Source: Candidatus Poribacteria bacterium (GTDB lineage: Bacteria > Poribacteria > WGA-4E > WGA-3G). Taken from it: DNA of 64,000 bases. Position 1 is the stretch's first letter, and each line of letters begins with the position of its first letter. Positions 53,762 through 62,001 of the stretch are shown in pieces. The stretch is taken from assembly GCA_026702755.1 (NCBI GenBank), contig JAPPBX010000081.1, positions 1 through 64,000 on the forward strand, in the 5' to 3' direction. The translations under genes were made by a program, and so were the position numbers. Under the pieces are notes generated by a model. That model saw only the letters and a program-made list of their open reading frames with translations. It was not told the DNA's origin and ran no database searches.

Positions 53762-55162
53762 TTGAACGCTATCAAAACTATTATGGAAACCGCTGATCTC
53801 AAACAACGCATTACACACGGAGAAAATACTACGACCGAATTCAAAGAGAACTTCGATCAGGAAGCGATTGAGACTACCGCTGCATTTGCGAATACCGACG
53901 GCGGCACGATTCTCATTGGTGTATCTGACAAACAGGAAATCAAAGGAATTACCATTGGGAAAGAGACGCTAAGAAACTGGTCAAACCAAATCCTTCAAGC
54001 GACTGAGCCGCGCGTAGTTATAGAAATTAAGTCAGTCGCGGTAGAAGGGAAATCGGTGCTGTTGATACATATCGCGAAATCCTCTATAAAACCTGTTGCT
54101 GTTAGGGGAAGATGCTATAAGCGGGTTGGGAATAGTAACCGTGTCATGTCCCCACAAGAAATTACCCAGATGCACCTCAACGCCACTGGACAAACTTGGG
54201 ATAGGCTCTTAGCCGCGAACGCCGGAAGTGATGATATAGACCCGAAAAAAGTGGAGTGGTACTTAACTCGGCGTGAAGAGGTCCGGAACGTTGCAAGCCC
54301 CCAAGATATGGGTGTGATAGAATTATTGAGAAACATTAAAGGAGGTAACGGAGAAGGAACACCAACTCATGCCGGTATTCTTTTCTTCGGTAATTACCCT
54401 CAAAGATTTCTCCAAAATTCTCAGCTCCGGATTGTTAGATTTAAAGGGACATCTGTCACCCATCCTGTCATTGATCGATTGGATTGCTCTGGGGCACTCT
54501 GGGAAATGGTCGATACCGCCGAGGAATTCATCAGAAAAAATATTAGACTCCTCAGTTTTCGGACCTCAAGGAGTTTCCAACGAGACGATAAGTTTGAGTA
54601 TCCGCTGAAGGCACTGCGAGAGGCGATTATCAATGCCTTAATTCACCGCAACTATCAAAAACACTCGGATGTCCGAGTCTTTATATTTGATACCCGCGTT
54701 GAGATCATTAATCCCGGTACTTTTCCAGAAGGTGTCAGTCCGGACGCGCCAGCCCATGAACCGGTAAATCCCACCTTAAGCCAATTCATGTACGATATTG
54801 GCTTCATTGAACGTTATGGCTCTGGCATCAAAATGATGAAGAGACTATCTAAGGAATGGGGAAACAAAGCACCGCGTTATGAGTTTCACCCATTAGAGAC
54901 CAAAATTATCTTTGATTCCCCGATTCAAGAGAGCACTTTTATAGAGATTGACGACATTTCAGAGCAATTGAACGAACGTCAAAAAAACGCTTTCTTCTAT
55001 GTACAAAGACACGGGCAAATTGCGACAAAGGAATATGTAGCGATCAACAGTGTCTCGCGTCAGACTGCCTATGCCGAACTATCGGATTTGACCAACAAAG
55101 GTTTACTCACTACGATAGGAAAGGGAAGAGCAACCAAGTACGTCCGAAAAGTAACTGATTAA
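53762..55162 (+). CDS. AlbA_2 (Schlafen-type) / HATPase_c_4 regulator-like protein
   Basis: A 466-residue protein. Residues about 15-130 form the AlbA_2 domain: EFKENFDQEAIETTAAFANTDGGTILIGVSDKQEIKG and KPVAVRGRCYKRVGNSNRVMS. Residues about 275-370 form a GHKL-type ATPase remnant: EYPLKALREAIINALIHRNY, VEIINPGTFPEG and FIERYGSGIKMM. The last 60 residues look like a winged helix (ATKEYVAINSVSRQTAYAELSDL). Such proteins are often annotated as transcriptional regulators or RecG-related and recur in mobile islands. Start TTG 53762 follows a gaagag-type site; ATG 53783 is an alternative. Confidence 0.87.
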   Translation: MNAIKTIMETADLKQRITHGENTTTEFKENFDQEAIETTAAFANTDGGTILIGVSDKQEIKGITIGKETLRNWSNQILQATEPRVVIEIKSVAVEGKSVLLIHIAKSSIKPVAVRGRCYKRVGNSNRVMSPQEITQMHLNATGQTWDRLLAANAGSDDIDPKKVEWYLTRREEVRNVASPQDMGVIELLRNIKGGNGEGTPTHAGILFFGNYPQRFLQNSQLRIVRFKGTSVTHPVIDRLDCSGALWEMVDTAEEFIRKNIRLLSFRTSRSFQRDDKFEYPLKALREAIINALIHRNYQKHSDVRVFIFDTRVEIINPGTFPEGVSPDAPAHEPVNPTLSQFMYDIGFIERYGSGIKMMKRLSKEWGNKAPRYEFHPLETKIIFDSPIQESTFIEIDDISEQLNERQKNAFFYVQRHGQIATKEYVAINSVSRQTAYAELSDLTNKGLLTTIGKGRATKYVRKVTD

Positions 55163-55220
55163 GTAGGCGATTAAGTAGGCGATTAAGTAGGCGATTAGGT
55201 GAACGATTAGGTAACTGATT
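55157..55220. repeat. 12-bp tandem repeat, about five copies
   Basis: Units GATTAAGTAGGC (three exact), then GATTAGGTGAAC and GATTAGGTAACT, and a partial copy. The array begins at the stop codon of the AlbA_2 gene and ends just before the ribosome binding site of the ATPase gene. Confidence 0.9.
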
Positions 55221-55240
55221 ATTATAAGGAGCAGGGCTAT

Positions 55241-56533
55241 ATGTTGGAAGAAAAGAACTATGGCATTACCAAGATAGCTGTAAAAGGCTTCAAGTCAATA
55301 GCGGAGGAATGTGAGATTGACATCCGCCCACTGACAATCCTTGCCGGTGCAAACAGTTCAGGGAAATCCAGCATCATGCAGCCGCTCCTGATGCTGAAAC
55401 AGACGCTGGAGGCACCCTACGATCCAGGACCGCTGTTGATTGATGGACCAAACGTTCAATTTACTGAGGCAGCACAATTTCTGTCCACATTACCCAACAA
55501 AAAAGGGAAAGACCGCTTTCAGGTTCGGATTGAGACTCATAAGTCTGATGTTTTTAACGCAGTGCGGACAACTTTCAAAAAGGGAAAGAATGGGATTGAA
55601 ATTATCGAAATGACTAAAGAAAATTCAGGACCTGATCGAACATTATCTTCCAAGTACCTTACATTGTATCCAGAGATGTTGCCTGAAGAAATCAAGTTAC
55701 TGGGTAATCAAGATCCGGCATTCAAGAAATTTGATATAGTGAAGCGTTCGCGCTGTTTTTTGTATTTGGGATCTCAATATAGTAGTGGTTTCTATGAAGT
55801 CACTTATGGTTTTGGAGCATATATTTTCAATACTATTCACCTCCCCGGATTACGCGGCAATCCAGAACGCATTTACAAACTTACCAGCACCGGTCCCCAG
55901 TATCCCGGCACATTTCAGCACTACGCTGCGAGCATCATTCACGAATGGCAAGAGACGAAAGACAAACGTCTGAAAAGGCTAACCGATGCCCTTCATACAC
56001 TTGGGTTGACAAGACAAGTTGGCACGAAAAAAATCGGTGATGTCGGTATTGAACTTCAAGTTGGTCGTCTCCTACACGACAGTACCAACGAGACGGATAT
56101 GGTCAACATCACCGATGTAGGACTTGGTGTGTCTCAAGTCTTGCCTGTTTTGGTGGCATTGATTGTAGCGGAACCTGGACAGTTGGTTTATCTCGAACAA
56201 CCAGAGCTACATCTCCACCCCCGCGCACAAGTTGCATTAGCACAAATGCTGGCAGACGCGGCGAAACGCGGTGTGCGCGTCGTTGCCGAGACGCACAGTT
56301 CACTGCTGCTTTTGGCAATTCAAACGCTTGTTGCCGAAGGGGACCTCCCATCGGAGTTAGTGAAGCTGCACTGGTTCACACGCCGAGAAGATGGCGTAAC
56401 TGAAGTTGCCAGTGCTGACTTAGACGAGGCGGGAGCTTATGGAGAGTGGCCAGAAGATTTTGATGATGTAGACCTCAAAGCACAAAGTCGTTATATAAAA
56501 GCAGCGCAGTCGCGTTTTGTTGAAGGGACATAG
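55241..56533 (+). CDS. DUF3696-type AAA ATPase
   Basis: A 430-residue ABC/SMC-like ATPase. VKGFKSIAEECEIDIRPLTILAGANSSGKSSIMQPLLMLKQ contains Walker A at 36-44; LGVSQVLPVLVAL is the signature helix, LVYLEQPELHLHPRAQ Walker B, and VVAETHSS the switch histidine. The C-terminal ASADLDEAGAYGEWPEDFDDVD is the DUF3696 tail. Related ATPases pair with nucleases or other effectors in OLD-like and other defence systems. The PIN-like gene begins 2 bases after its stop. An aaggag site 10 bases before ATG 55241 is present. No TOPRIM or HNH domain is seen. Confidence 0.88.
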   Translation: MLEEKNYGITKIAVKGFKSIAEECEIDIRPLTILAGANSSGKSSIMQPLLMLKQTLEAPYDPGPLLIDGPNVQFTEAAQFLSTLPNKKGKDRFQVRIETHKSDVFNAVRTTFKKGKNGIEIIEMTKENSGPDRTLSSKYLTLYPEMLPEEIKLLGNQDPAFKKFDIVKRSRCFLYLGSQYSSGFYEVTYGFGAYIFNTIHLPGLRGNPERIYKLTSTGPQYPGTFQHYAASIIHEWQETKDKRLKRLTDALHTLGLTRQVGTKKIGDVGIELQVGRLLHDSTNETDMVNITDVGLGVSQVLPVLVALIVAEPGQLVYLEQPELHLHPRAQVALAQMLADAAKRGVRVVAETHSSLLLLAIQTLVAEGDLPSELVKLHWFTRREDGVTEVASADLDEAGAYGEWPEDFDDVDLKAQSRYIKAAQSRFVEGT

Positions 56534-56534
56534 T

Positions 56535-57068
56535 ATGCGCTCAAGGAATTTGAAGCGACTCGTTGTGAACGCCTCGGTTGCCCGGGCTGCCGGTGGTAAA
56601 GGAGCAACCGCGTCCGTATCAATCAACTGCACCGAATTTCTTGAAACCTTTCGAGATGAATGTCCACATCACATTGTGATGACACCTGAGTTATCTGAGG
56701 AGTGGGACGCACATCAATCGAATTTTGCAGCCAGATGGTTGAAATCGATGATTGCCAGAAAGAGGTTTGATTACATCACGCCTCCCCAAGATACAGCACT
56801 GTCTAACAAAATCGACACAACAACCAAAGAAAGAGATATTGAAGCACTACGAAAAGATTTTCATCTCCTCCAAGCAGCCCTCGCAACCGATCAGACAATT
56901 ATTTCACTTGACGAAACCGTCCGTAGGCTTTTCAAACGCGCCTCTCAACAGGTCGGCGAAATCCGAAATATTATCTGGGTAAATCCAGATAGGACAACAG
57001 AAGAACAACCCATCACTTGGCTCCAAAACGGCGCACCACCTGAATCCCATCGTCAACTTTCCGCTTAA
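56535..57068 (+). CDS. PIN-like nuclease partner of the ATPase
   Basis: A 177-residue protein with a probable PIN-like fold: RLVVNASVARAAG at the first strand (asparagine where PIN proteins have the first aspartate), HHIVMTPELSEEW with the second acidic position, and EALRKDFHLLQAALATDQTIISLDETVRRLF with D-x-H and a later aspartate. ATG 56535 lies 1 base after the ATPase stop, with AAGGG 9 bases upstream, so the pair is translationally coupled. Predicted role: effector nuclease controlled by the ATPase. The changed first residue leaves activity uncertain. Confidence 0.68.
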   Translation: MRSRNLKRLVVNASVARAAGGKGATASVSINCTEFLETFRDECPHHIVMTPELSEEWDAHQSNFAARWLKSMIARKRFDYITPPQDTALSNKIDTTTKERDIEALRKDFHLLQAALATDQTIISLDETVRRLFKRASQQVGEIRNIIWVNPDRTTEEQPITWLQNGAPPESHRQLSA

Positions 57069-57140
57069 TCCCGTATCTTCAGTAATGATGTAAAGAATAA
57101 GTTGACAGTCACAGAAAATCTATAATCCTGTCCATCTTAA

Positions 57141-57165
57141 AATCCTGTAAATCCTGCTTCAGACA
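57141..57165. repeat. AATCCTG-type dispersed repeat, copy 2
   Basis: 23 of 25 bases identical to 53277-53301, same orientation. It ends at the 3' end of a minus-strand PhyH gene. Confidence 0.7.
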
Positions 57166-57166
57166 A

Positions 57167-58039
57167 TCACCCGCGCCAACCTACATCAATGCTCGTATAT
57201 CCGTGTGTGTATTGGTGCAAATGAGGCGGTAAATCCGCTAAGAATTGCCTACCCTCGTCCGGGATCTCCCACGGAATATCAATGGAATGGTCACGCCGCC
57301 GGAAACCGATAGCGCACGACAACCGAATTTCATCAATCTGGTTCGGGAATGCACCGTGATACGTCCGATGCGCAAACACAATCATATCCCCCGGATTCGT
57401 GAAGAGTGGCACTAACCCCGGAATATCGAATCCTATGTATGCCTTCTCCTCTCCACCTTCCTTATAGAAGGAACGTTTATCTGCTGTTAGGTTGAAACCT
57501 TCAGGGCCCTCCCAACCTTCCACATGAGAATCCTCAATCACGCACAGACCACCGTGCTCCGGGCGCGAGCCGGTCAAATAGAACCATTTGCCTGAGGGCC
57601 ACAGTCCTCGGTTCAGCACATCCCCCGAATTTTTCGGTGTATCTGTCGAAAACCCGCACCAATCGGTATGCCATGCGACGGGTTGTGAGCCTGGCATCCG
57701 AATAATAGCAGCAGATCGGTGGACAGTCATTTCGTCTGTACCAATCAGATGACGGTGAATCTTCATAAAGGGTTCGCATTCTAAGAGTTGCCACGCCCCC
57801 GCTCCGGATTCAACCCAAGCGTGTCGGGTACTACTTTGCCCATGTGCCAATTCTCTTTTCGGATCCGTGCCATCGAAAACCGCTTGTTTTAAACCGTCAA
57901 CTAACTCAGGAGGGAGGACATCTTTGACAATCGCGAAACCGTGCGCCTCCAAGCATTCGGACATCTGAGAAAGTTGATCCATCTCAAATTCGTAAGTATA
58001 ACCAAGTTCCGGTTTCTGAATCTCTAAATATTCTTCCAT
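57167..58039 (-). CDS. Phytanoyl-CoA dioxygenase (PhyH) family protein
   Basis: A 290-residue predicted Fe(II)/2-oxoglutarate oxygenase. Counted from the GTG start, the iron ligands are H127-x-D129 (VAWHTDWCGF) and distal H231 (AHRTYHGAFPNQ), followed by R242. GGLCVIEDSHVEGW replaces the usual PGSH motif. ATG 58039 is preferred over GTG 58048 because GAGG lies 8 bases upstream. It converges with the PIN-like gene and diverges from the binding-protein gene. Substrate unknown; sequence differs strongly from the other three copies, so they are not recent duplicates. Confidence 0.88.
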   Translation of the reverse strand: MEEYLEIQKPELGYTYEFEMDQLSQMSECLEAHGFAIVKDVLPPELVDGLKQAVFDGTDPKRELAHGQSSTRHAWVESGAGAWQLLECEPFMKIHRHLIGTDEMTVHRSAAIIRMPGSQPVAWHTDWCGFSTDTPKNSGDVLNRGLWPSGKWFYLTGSRPEHGGLCVIEDSHVEGWEGPEGFNLTADKRSFYKEGGEEKAYIGFDIPGLVPLFTNPGDMIVFAHRTYHGAFPNQIDEIRLSCAIGFRRRDHSIDIPWEIPDEGRQFLADLPPHLHQYTHGYTSIDVGWRG

Positions 58040-58160
58040 GCGTAACACCTCAGATATTTTGTTAGATTTAAGTGCGTGTTGTGAAAACTGAGTTTCAGCA
58101 TATTAGCAGACATTCATTGCTGCGTCAATCGCAATTTTTTCGACGCAATGCGCTATACAC

Positions 58161-58189
58161 TTGCACTAATTGCTAATTTTTGTTAAAAT
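58161..58189 (+). promoter_or_regulatory. Promoter upstream of the binding-lipoprotein gene
   Basis: TTGCAC at 58161-58166, 17-base spacer, TAAAAT at 58184-58189; start near 58196. This gives a leader of about 260 bases before ATG 58460, with no convincing gene inside. The remaining gap (58040-58160) holds nothing recognised. Confidence 0.6.
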
Positions 58190-58459
58190 AATCCTGCTAC
58201 TTCACAAGGTAGAGGTAGCATTTACATGCTAACAGCGACACTATTAAATATCCCATAGGAACTGGAAGTGACACAGTCAATCCAACACATCACACAGACA
58301 CCAATTACCCGAAAAGGTTAAAGGACTACCTAAAAACAGACACCCCAGAAACGATCTGGATACGCGGGAATACCAACTTGTTACCGGGACAAAATACCAG
58401 TTTAACGTGAGTGGACACACGGATCCGCGTATAAAAAATAGAAGCATCGGAGGATTTAT

Positions 58460-59671
58460 ATGATACGCAAGCGGAACCCAATAGCACTCAGATACCGTGT
58501 GGTTTCAGGGATTCTGGCATCATTTTTCTTGATGGCTGTTTTCTTTTCAGGCTGCCAACGAATTCAACAAATTGTTGCACCAACGGATTCAGAGGCACCA
58601 GACAACAAGGTTATTGTCAAAATAGGTTTTTTATATAGCCCACCCGACCCGGGGACGACTCGGAACGGAGCGGAACTGGCTGTCGCACTCGCGAACGAGG
58701 CTGGCGGAATTAATGGGCTACCGATAGAACTCCTCATTCGGGATGATAAAAGAGACCCAGCACTCAGCGTCCAATACGCAGAGGAACTAATTAATGCTGG
58801 TGTATCCGCAATCGTGGGACCGGACTACTCTGTTCTGGCAATGGACGTAGGGGAGGTTGTCCAAGAACACGGAATTCCCATGGTGACAACCTATCCGACG
58901 AACCCGAAGGTTCCTGAAAGCGGGAATTTTTCGTTTATGGGAGCGTTCACCGACCCATATCAAGCCGATGTGATGGCTGGTTTCGCTGTTCGGGAATTAG
59001 GCGCGAAAACAGCCGCAGTGCTTACAGAAATGGGTAATGCTTACTCGGAAGGGTTGACGGATGTTTTCATTGAAGAATTCACTGCTCAGGGTGGGACAAT
59101 TGAAGTTGATCTATTTTACGAGGCAGGTACCACAGATTTTACCGAGCAATTGATGGCAATTGCAGCAGTGGAACCGGCTATCGATGTTGTCTTTCTACCC
59201 GGCTTGGGCACCGAATTCTTGTTAGCTGTGAAACAGGCGAGGGCTACCGATATTAATATCCCCGCAATTTTCCTCGGGGGCGATGGCTGGGATAGACCCG
59301 ATCTCGTTGAAATTGCTGGGGTAGCAGCTGAAGGCAGTTTCTTTGCGAACCACTTTTCAGCCGGAGGTACCCCAGAACAGTTAGGAAAAGAGGCGAGCCA
59401 ATTTATTGCGGACTATACCTCACGGTTTGGCATTGCACCTGACGGGCCCGCATCGCTCGGATATGATGCAGCGAACATTATCATTGAAGCGATGAAACGT
59501 GCACCTAATCTGCCCCCCGCGGCAATTCGAGACCAAATTCAAGCGACTCAGAACTACAATGGAGCTACAGTTCTGTCGCATTTTGATGAAAATCGGCATG
59601 CAATTAAAAGTGCTGTCATCAACACCGTCAAAGATGGAAGGATACAACTTCACAAAGCGATCGCACCCTAA
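58460..59671 (+). CDS. Branched-chain-type substrate-binding lipoprotein
   Basis: A 403-residue ABC-type periplasmic binding protein (Peripla_BP_6/LivJ-like). The lipoprotein signal ends FFSGC with the lipidated cysteine at C32. KIGFLYSPPDPGTTRNGAELAVALANEAGGINGLPIELLIRDD, SAIVGPDYSVLAMDVGEVVQEHGIPMVTTYPTN and YDAANIIIEAMKRA are family segments. GGAGG precedes ATG 58460. No ABC permease or ATPase genes are next to it, so it works with components elsewhere or acts as a sensor. It is followed 21 bases later by a PhyH gene, suggesting the bound ligand may be a dioxygenase substrate (inference). Confidence 0.9.
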   Translation: MIRKRNPIALRYRVVSGILASFFLMAVFFSGCQRIQQIVAPTDSEAPDNKVIVKIGFLYSPPDPGTTRNGAELAVALANEAGGINGLPIELLIRDDKRDPALSVQYAEELINAGVSAIVGPDYSVLAMDVGEVVQEHGIPMVTTYPTNPKVPESGNFSFMGAFTDPYQADVMAGFAVRELGAKTAAVLTEMGNAYSEGLTDVFIEEFTAQGGTIEVDLFYEAGTTDFTEQLMAIAAVEPAIDVVFLPGLGTEFLLAVKQARATDINIPAIFLGGDGWDRPDLVEIAGVAAEGSFFANHFSAGGTPEQLGKEASQFIADYTSRFGIAPDGPASLGYDAANIIIEAMKRAPNLPPAAIRDQIQATQNYNGATVLSHFDENRHAIKSAVINTVKDGRIQLHKAIAP

Positions 59672-59692
59672 TTGTCATTTAGGAGGAAAATA

Positions 59693-60595
59693 ATGGCAGA
59701 AACTGTTTTTTTAGGAGACCATGAATTGACCTTTCCCGGCCCACATCTCGGTGTGCTTCGGGATTGTAACGCCGTGCTTGACTCAGCAGAAGGCTTGCAC
59801 CAGCAAATAGCAGAGGACGGGTATCTACTCGTTCGTGGCTTAATTGACAAGGAAAAAGTTATCGCAGGGCGTCGGGCTATCTTGGAATACGCCAATGGCA
59901 ACGGAAAAGACGAAGTTTTTAAATCTGGCACCGACATCATGGACGCACTCGCTGGTGAAGGGAGTCCCGGACGAACGATGGGCACGCCTGCCGTCACACA
60001 CCATCCAGATGTCCAATCTGTTTTGGAAGGCGACGAACTCTTCAAGTTCTTCCGCACTTTCTTTGGTGGCGATACCCGCACGTTTGATTACAAATGGCTA
60101 CGGTTCGTCCGCCCTGATGGCTGGTCGGGACCGCATTTCGATTTCGTCTATATGGGGAGAGGTTCAAAGCAGCTACACACCTGTTGGGTCCCGTTTGGCG
60201 ATGTACCTGCGACGATGGGAACACTGACGGTGCTTGTCGGGTCACATAACCTTCCAAGCTTTGCACCGATTCGGGATACCTACGGCAAAACGGATGTTGA
60301 CAGAGACGGTACCCCTGGACATTTCGGAAACGTTCCGATGGAGATTAGCGATAAATACGGCGGCGAATGGCAGACAGCCGATTTTGAGATGGGGGATGTC
60401 ATTATTTTCACAATGCACACGATGCACACCTCTACCAAGAATCTCTCCGATAGGTGGCGCGTCAGTTGTGACATCCGTTTCCAACCCGCAGCGCATCCAA
60501 TTGATGAGCGATGGGTCGGCAAGAACCCGATCTCTCACACAGGAAGCCAAAAGATTTCGTTTGAAGAAGCAAAGAAGGAGTGGGGATTGGAGTAA
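59693..60595 (+). CDS. Phytanoyl-CoA dioxygenase (PhyH) family protein
   Basis: A 300-residue predicted Fe(II)/2-oxoglutarate oxygenase. Iron ligands H148-x-D150 (GPHFDFVYMG) and distal H242 or H245 (FTMHTMHTSTKN), with R254 for 2-oxoglutarate. TVLVGSHNLPSF is the PGSH-like motif. ATG 59693 follows aggaggaaaa, a strong site. It lies 21 bases after the binding-lipoprotein gene and is almost certainly in the same operon. Converges with fic. Substrate unknown. Confidence 0.88.
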   Translation: MAETVFLGDHELTFPGPHLGVLRDCNAVLDSAEGLHQQIAEDGYLLVRGLIDKEKVIAGRRAILEYANGNGKDEVFKSGTDIMDALAGEGSPGRTMGTPAVTHHPDVQSVLEGDELFKFFRTFFGGDTRTFDYKWLRFVRPDGWSGPHFDFVYMGRGSKQLHTCWVPFGDVPATMGTLTVLVGSHNLPSFAPIRDTYGKTDVDRDGTPGHFGNVPMEISDKYGGEWQTADFEMGDVIIFTMHTMHTSTKNLSDRWRVSCDIRFQPAAHPIDERWVGKNPISHTGSQKISFEEAKKEWGLE

Positions 60596-60649
60596 TGTAA
60601 CCAGCACTCGCATGGTACGTCTTGTATATGAAGTACCGTCTGACACATT

Positions 60650-61762
60650 TTATCTTCTTAGAGATTCCTCAACGGTATCAATTGACAGCAAGTCGATAAG
60701 ATTCTTGTTAATATAGTAGTACTCTCGGCCAAACCGCAAACGCTCCAGCAATCCAAGTGCTGTTACTTCATTCAAATATTTTGTGGCTGTAAGGCGACTA
60801 CATCTCAATTCTTCCTCAACAATACTAATCTTGCAGTAAGGCCACTTGAAGAGCAAATCAACAAATCCTTCGCGCTCAACGGCTTTCGTTTTGTCCCGCG
60901 CCGTTGTAATGACGTTGTTGATAAGGCGATTAATTGCCTCTATTTTGTCTGCAGTGTCTCGCGAGGTCTGTTCCACTGCTTTCAAGATATAGAGAATCCA
61001 TTGTTGCCAATTTCCGTTTTCCGTGACTTCACGAAGATAGCGATAATACTCATCCCGATTTTGGATAAAGAAACGGCTGAGGTAAAGTATCGGTACATCA
61101 AGCAGTCCTTGATGTACTAAATAAAGGATGTTGAGTATGCGCCCTGTTCGACCATTGCCATCCATGAATGGGTGTATTGCCTCAAACTGGTAGTGCATTA
61201 TGGCCATTTTGACAAGCGGTTGGAATCCATCATCCCTATCGTTAATAAATCGCCCAAGATTAATTAACAGTCTGATAAGGTTTCCATATCCAGTTGGGGG
61301 TCTGTAAATGAGCTTTTGTGTCGCTCGGTTTTCAATCACTACTGCGCCGTTACGCACTTTCATTTCCTCGTCAAGAATACGCGAGCAGATCTGCTCAAAG
61401 AGTTGTATGTCCAGAGTTGAGCCTTCTCGGATGTGATTGACACCATCCCACAATGCCTCGCGGTAGCGTAGTACTTCTTTGGTGTTGGAGTCAACCTGAT
61501 TTCTGTCAGATGCCATTGCTCGGTACAGATCATCGTTCGTTGTAACGATGTTTTCGATTTCCGAGCTCCTACGTGCTTCCTGAAGGGGTAGTGTATTTAT
61601 CAGAACTTCTTCGCTTGGCAGTTGCTTCACCAAGGCATTTGCCCTCGCAAGCTCAGTCATTGCCGATATGCACGCTTTGAGAATGTCACGCGATTCAAGG
61701 TCTACAGCGGGCGGAAGTTCAGGAAGATCGTTCCATGGAAGATTTGGATTGAATTGAGGCAT
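60650..61762 (-). CDS. Fic family protein with winged-helix C-terminus
   Basis: A 370-residue predicted AMP transferase. The Fic motif HPFMDGNGRTGR (197-208) is complete, including the catalytic histidine. Near the N-terminus SSEIEN (66-71) matches the (S/T)xxxE(G/N) inhibitory helix, so this is the self-inhibited class. After the Fic core, the C-terminal 90 residues form a winged helix (FKWPYCKISIVEEELRCSRLTATKYLNEVTALGLLERLRFG). ATG 61762 is chosen over TTG 61783. Directly upstream is a palindromic operator array (61787-61972). Targets unknown; the winged helix may bind the array. Confidence 0.93.
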   Translation of the reverse strand: MPQFNPNLPWNDLPELPPAVDLESRDILKACISAMTELARANALVKQLPSEEVLINTLPLQEARRSSEIENIVTTNDDLYRAMASDRNQVDSNTKEVLRYREALWDGVNHIREGSTLDIQLFEQICSRILDEEMKVRNGAVVIENRATQKLIYRPPTGYGNLIRLLINLGRFINDRDDGFQPLVKMAIMHYQFEAIHPFMDGNGRTGRILNILYLVHQGLLDVPILYLSRFFIQNRDEYYRYLREVTENGNWQQWILYILKAVEQTSRDTADKIEAINRLINNVITTARDKTKAVEREGFVDLLFKWPYCKISIVEEELRCSRLTATKYLNEVTALGLLERLRFGREYYYINKNLIDLLSIDTVEESLRR

Positions 61763-61786
61763 TGTTGTCACAAGTCTTGGCAACCA

Positions 61787-61972
61787 GACATGTATACTTT
61801 TTGGCGATTTTTATACATATCAGCGTTGATATGTATAATTTGTATACATATCCATCCGGACATGTATACTTTTCGACGATTTTTTTATACATATCCATCT
61901 GGACATGTATACTTTTTGGCGATTTTTATACATATCGGCGTTGATATGTATAATTTGTATACATATCTATCC
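61787..61972. promoter_or_regulatory. Palindromic operator-like array upstream of fic
   Basis: Three consecutive related units, 61787-61858, 61859-61901 and 61902-61972; the first and third are nearly identical, the second is shorter. All begin GACATGTATAC and carry TATACATATC. In the first and third, GATATGTATA pairs exactly with TATACATATC across 5 bases (61828-61852 and 61943-61967), and the half sites also pair with a neighbour across 6 bases (61812-61837). AT-rich phased half sites fit binding by a dimeric regulator. Confidence 0.8.
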
Positions 61973-62001
61973 AATATTTGGTATTTGGCACGTCCTTACG
62001 A

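Noticed and set aside
55157-55220. CRISPR or attachment site
   Set aside because: Direct 12-bp units without spacers, so it is a tandem repeat only.
55241-57068. Known PARIS or Septu defence system
   Set aside because: The second gene shows neither a TOPRIM nor an HNH motif, so these names are not supported.
58226-58330. Short leader peptides before the binding-protein gene
   Set aside because: Frames of about 10-17 residues with no convincing ribosome binding site or attenuator structure.
61787-61972. CRISPR-like array
   Set aside because: Units are unequal, separated by no unique spacers, and the repeated parts are palindromic operator half sites; no cas genes are near.
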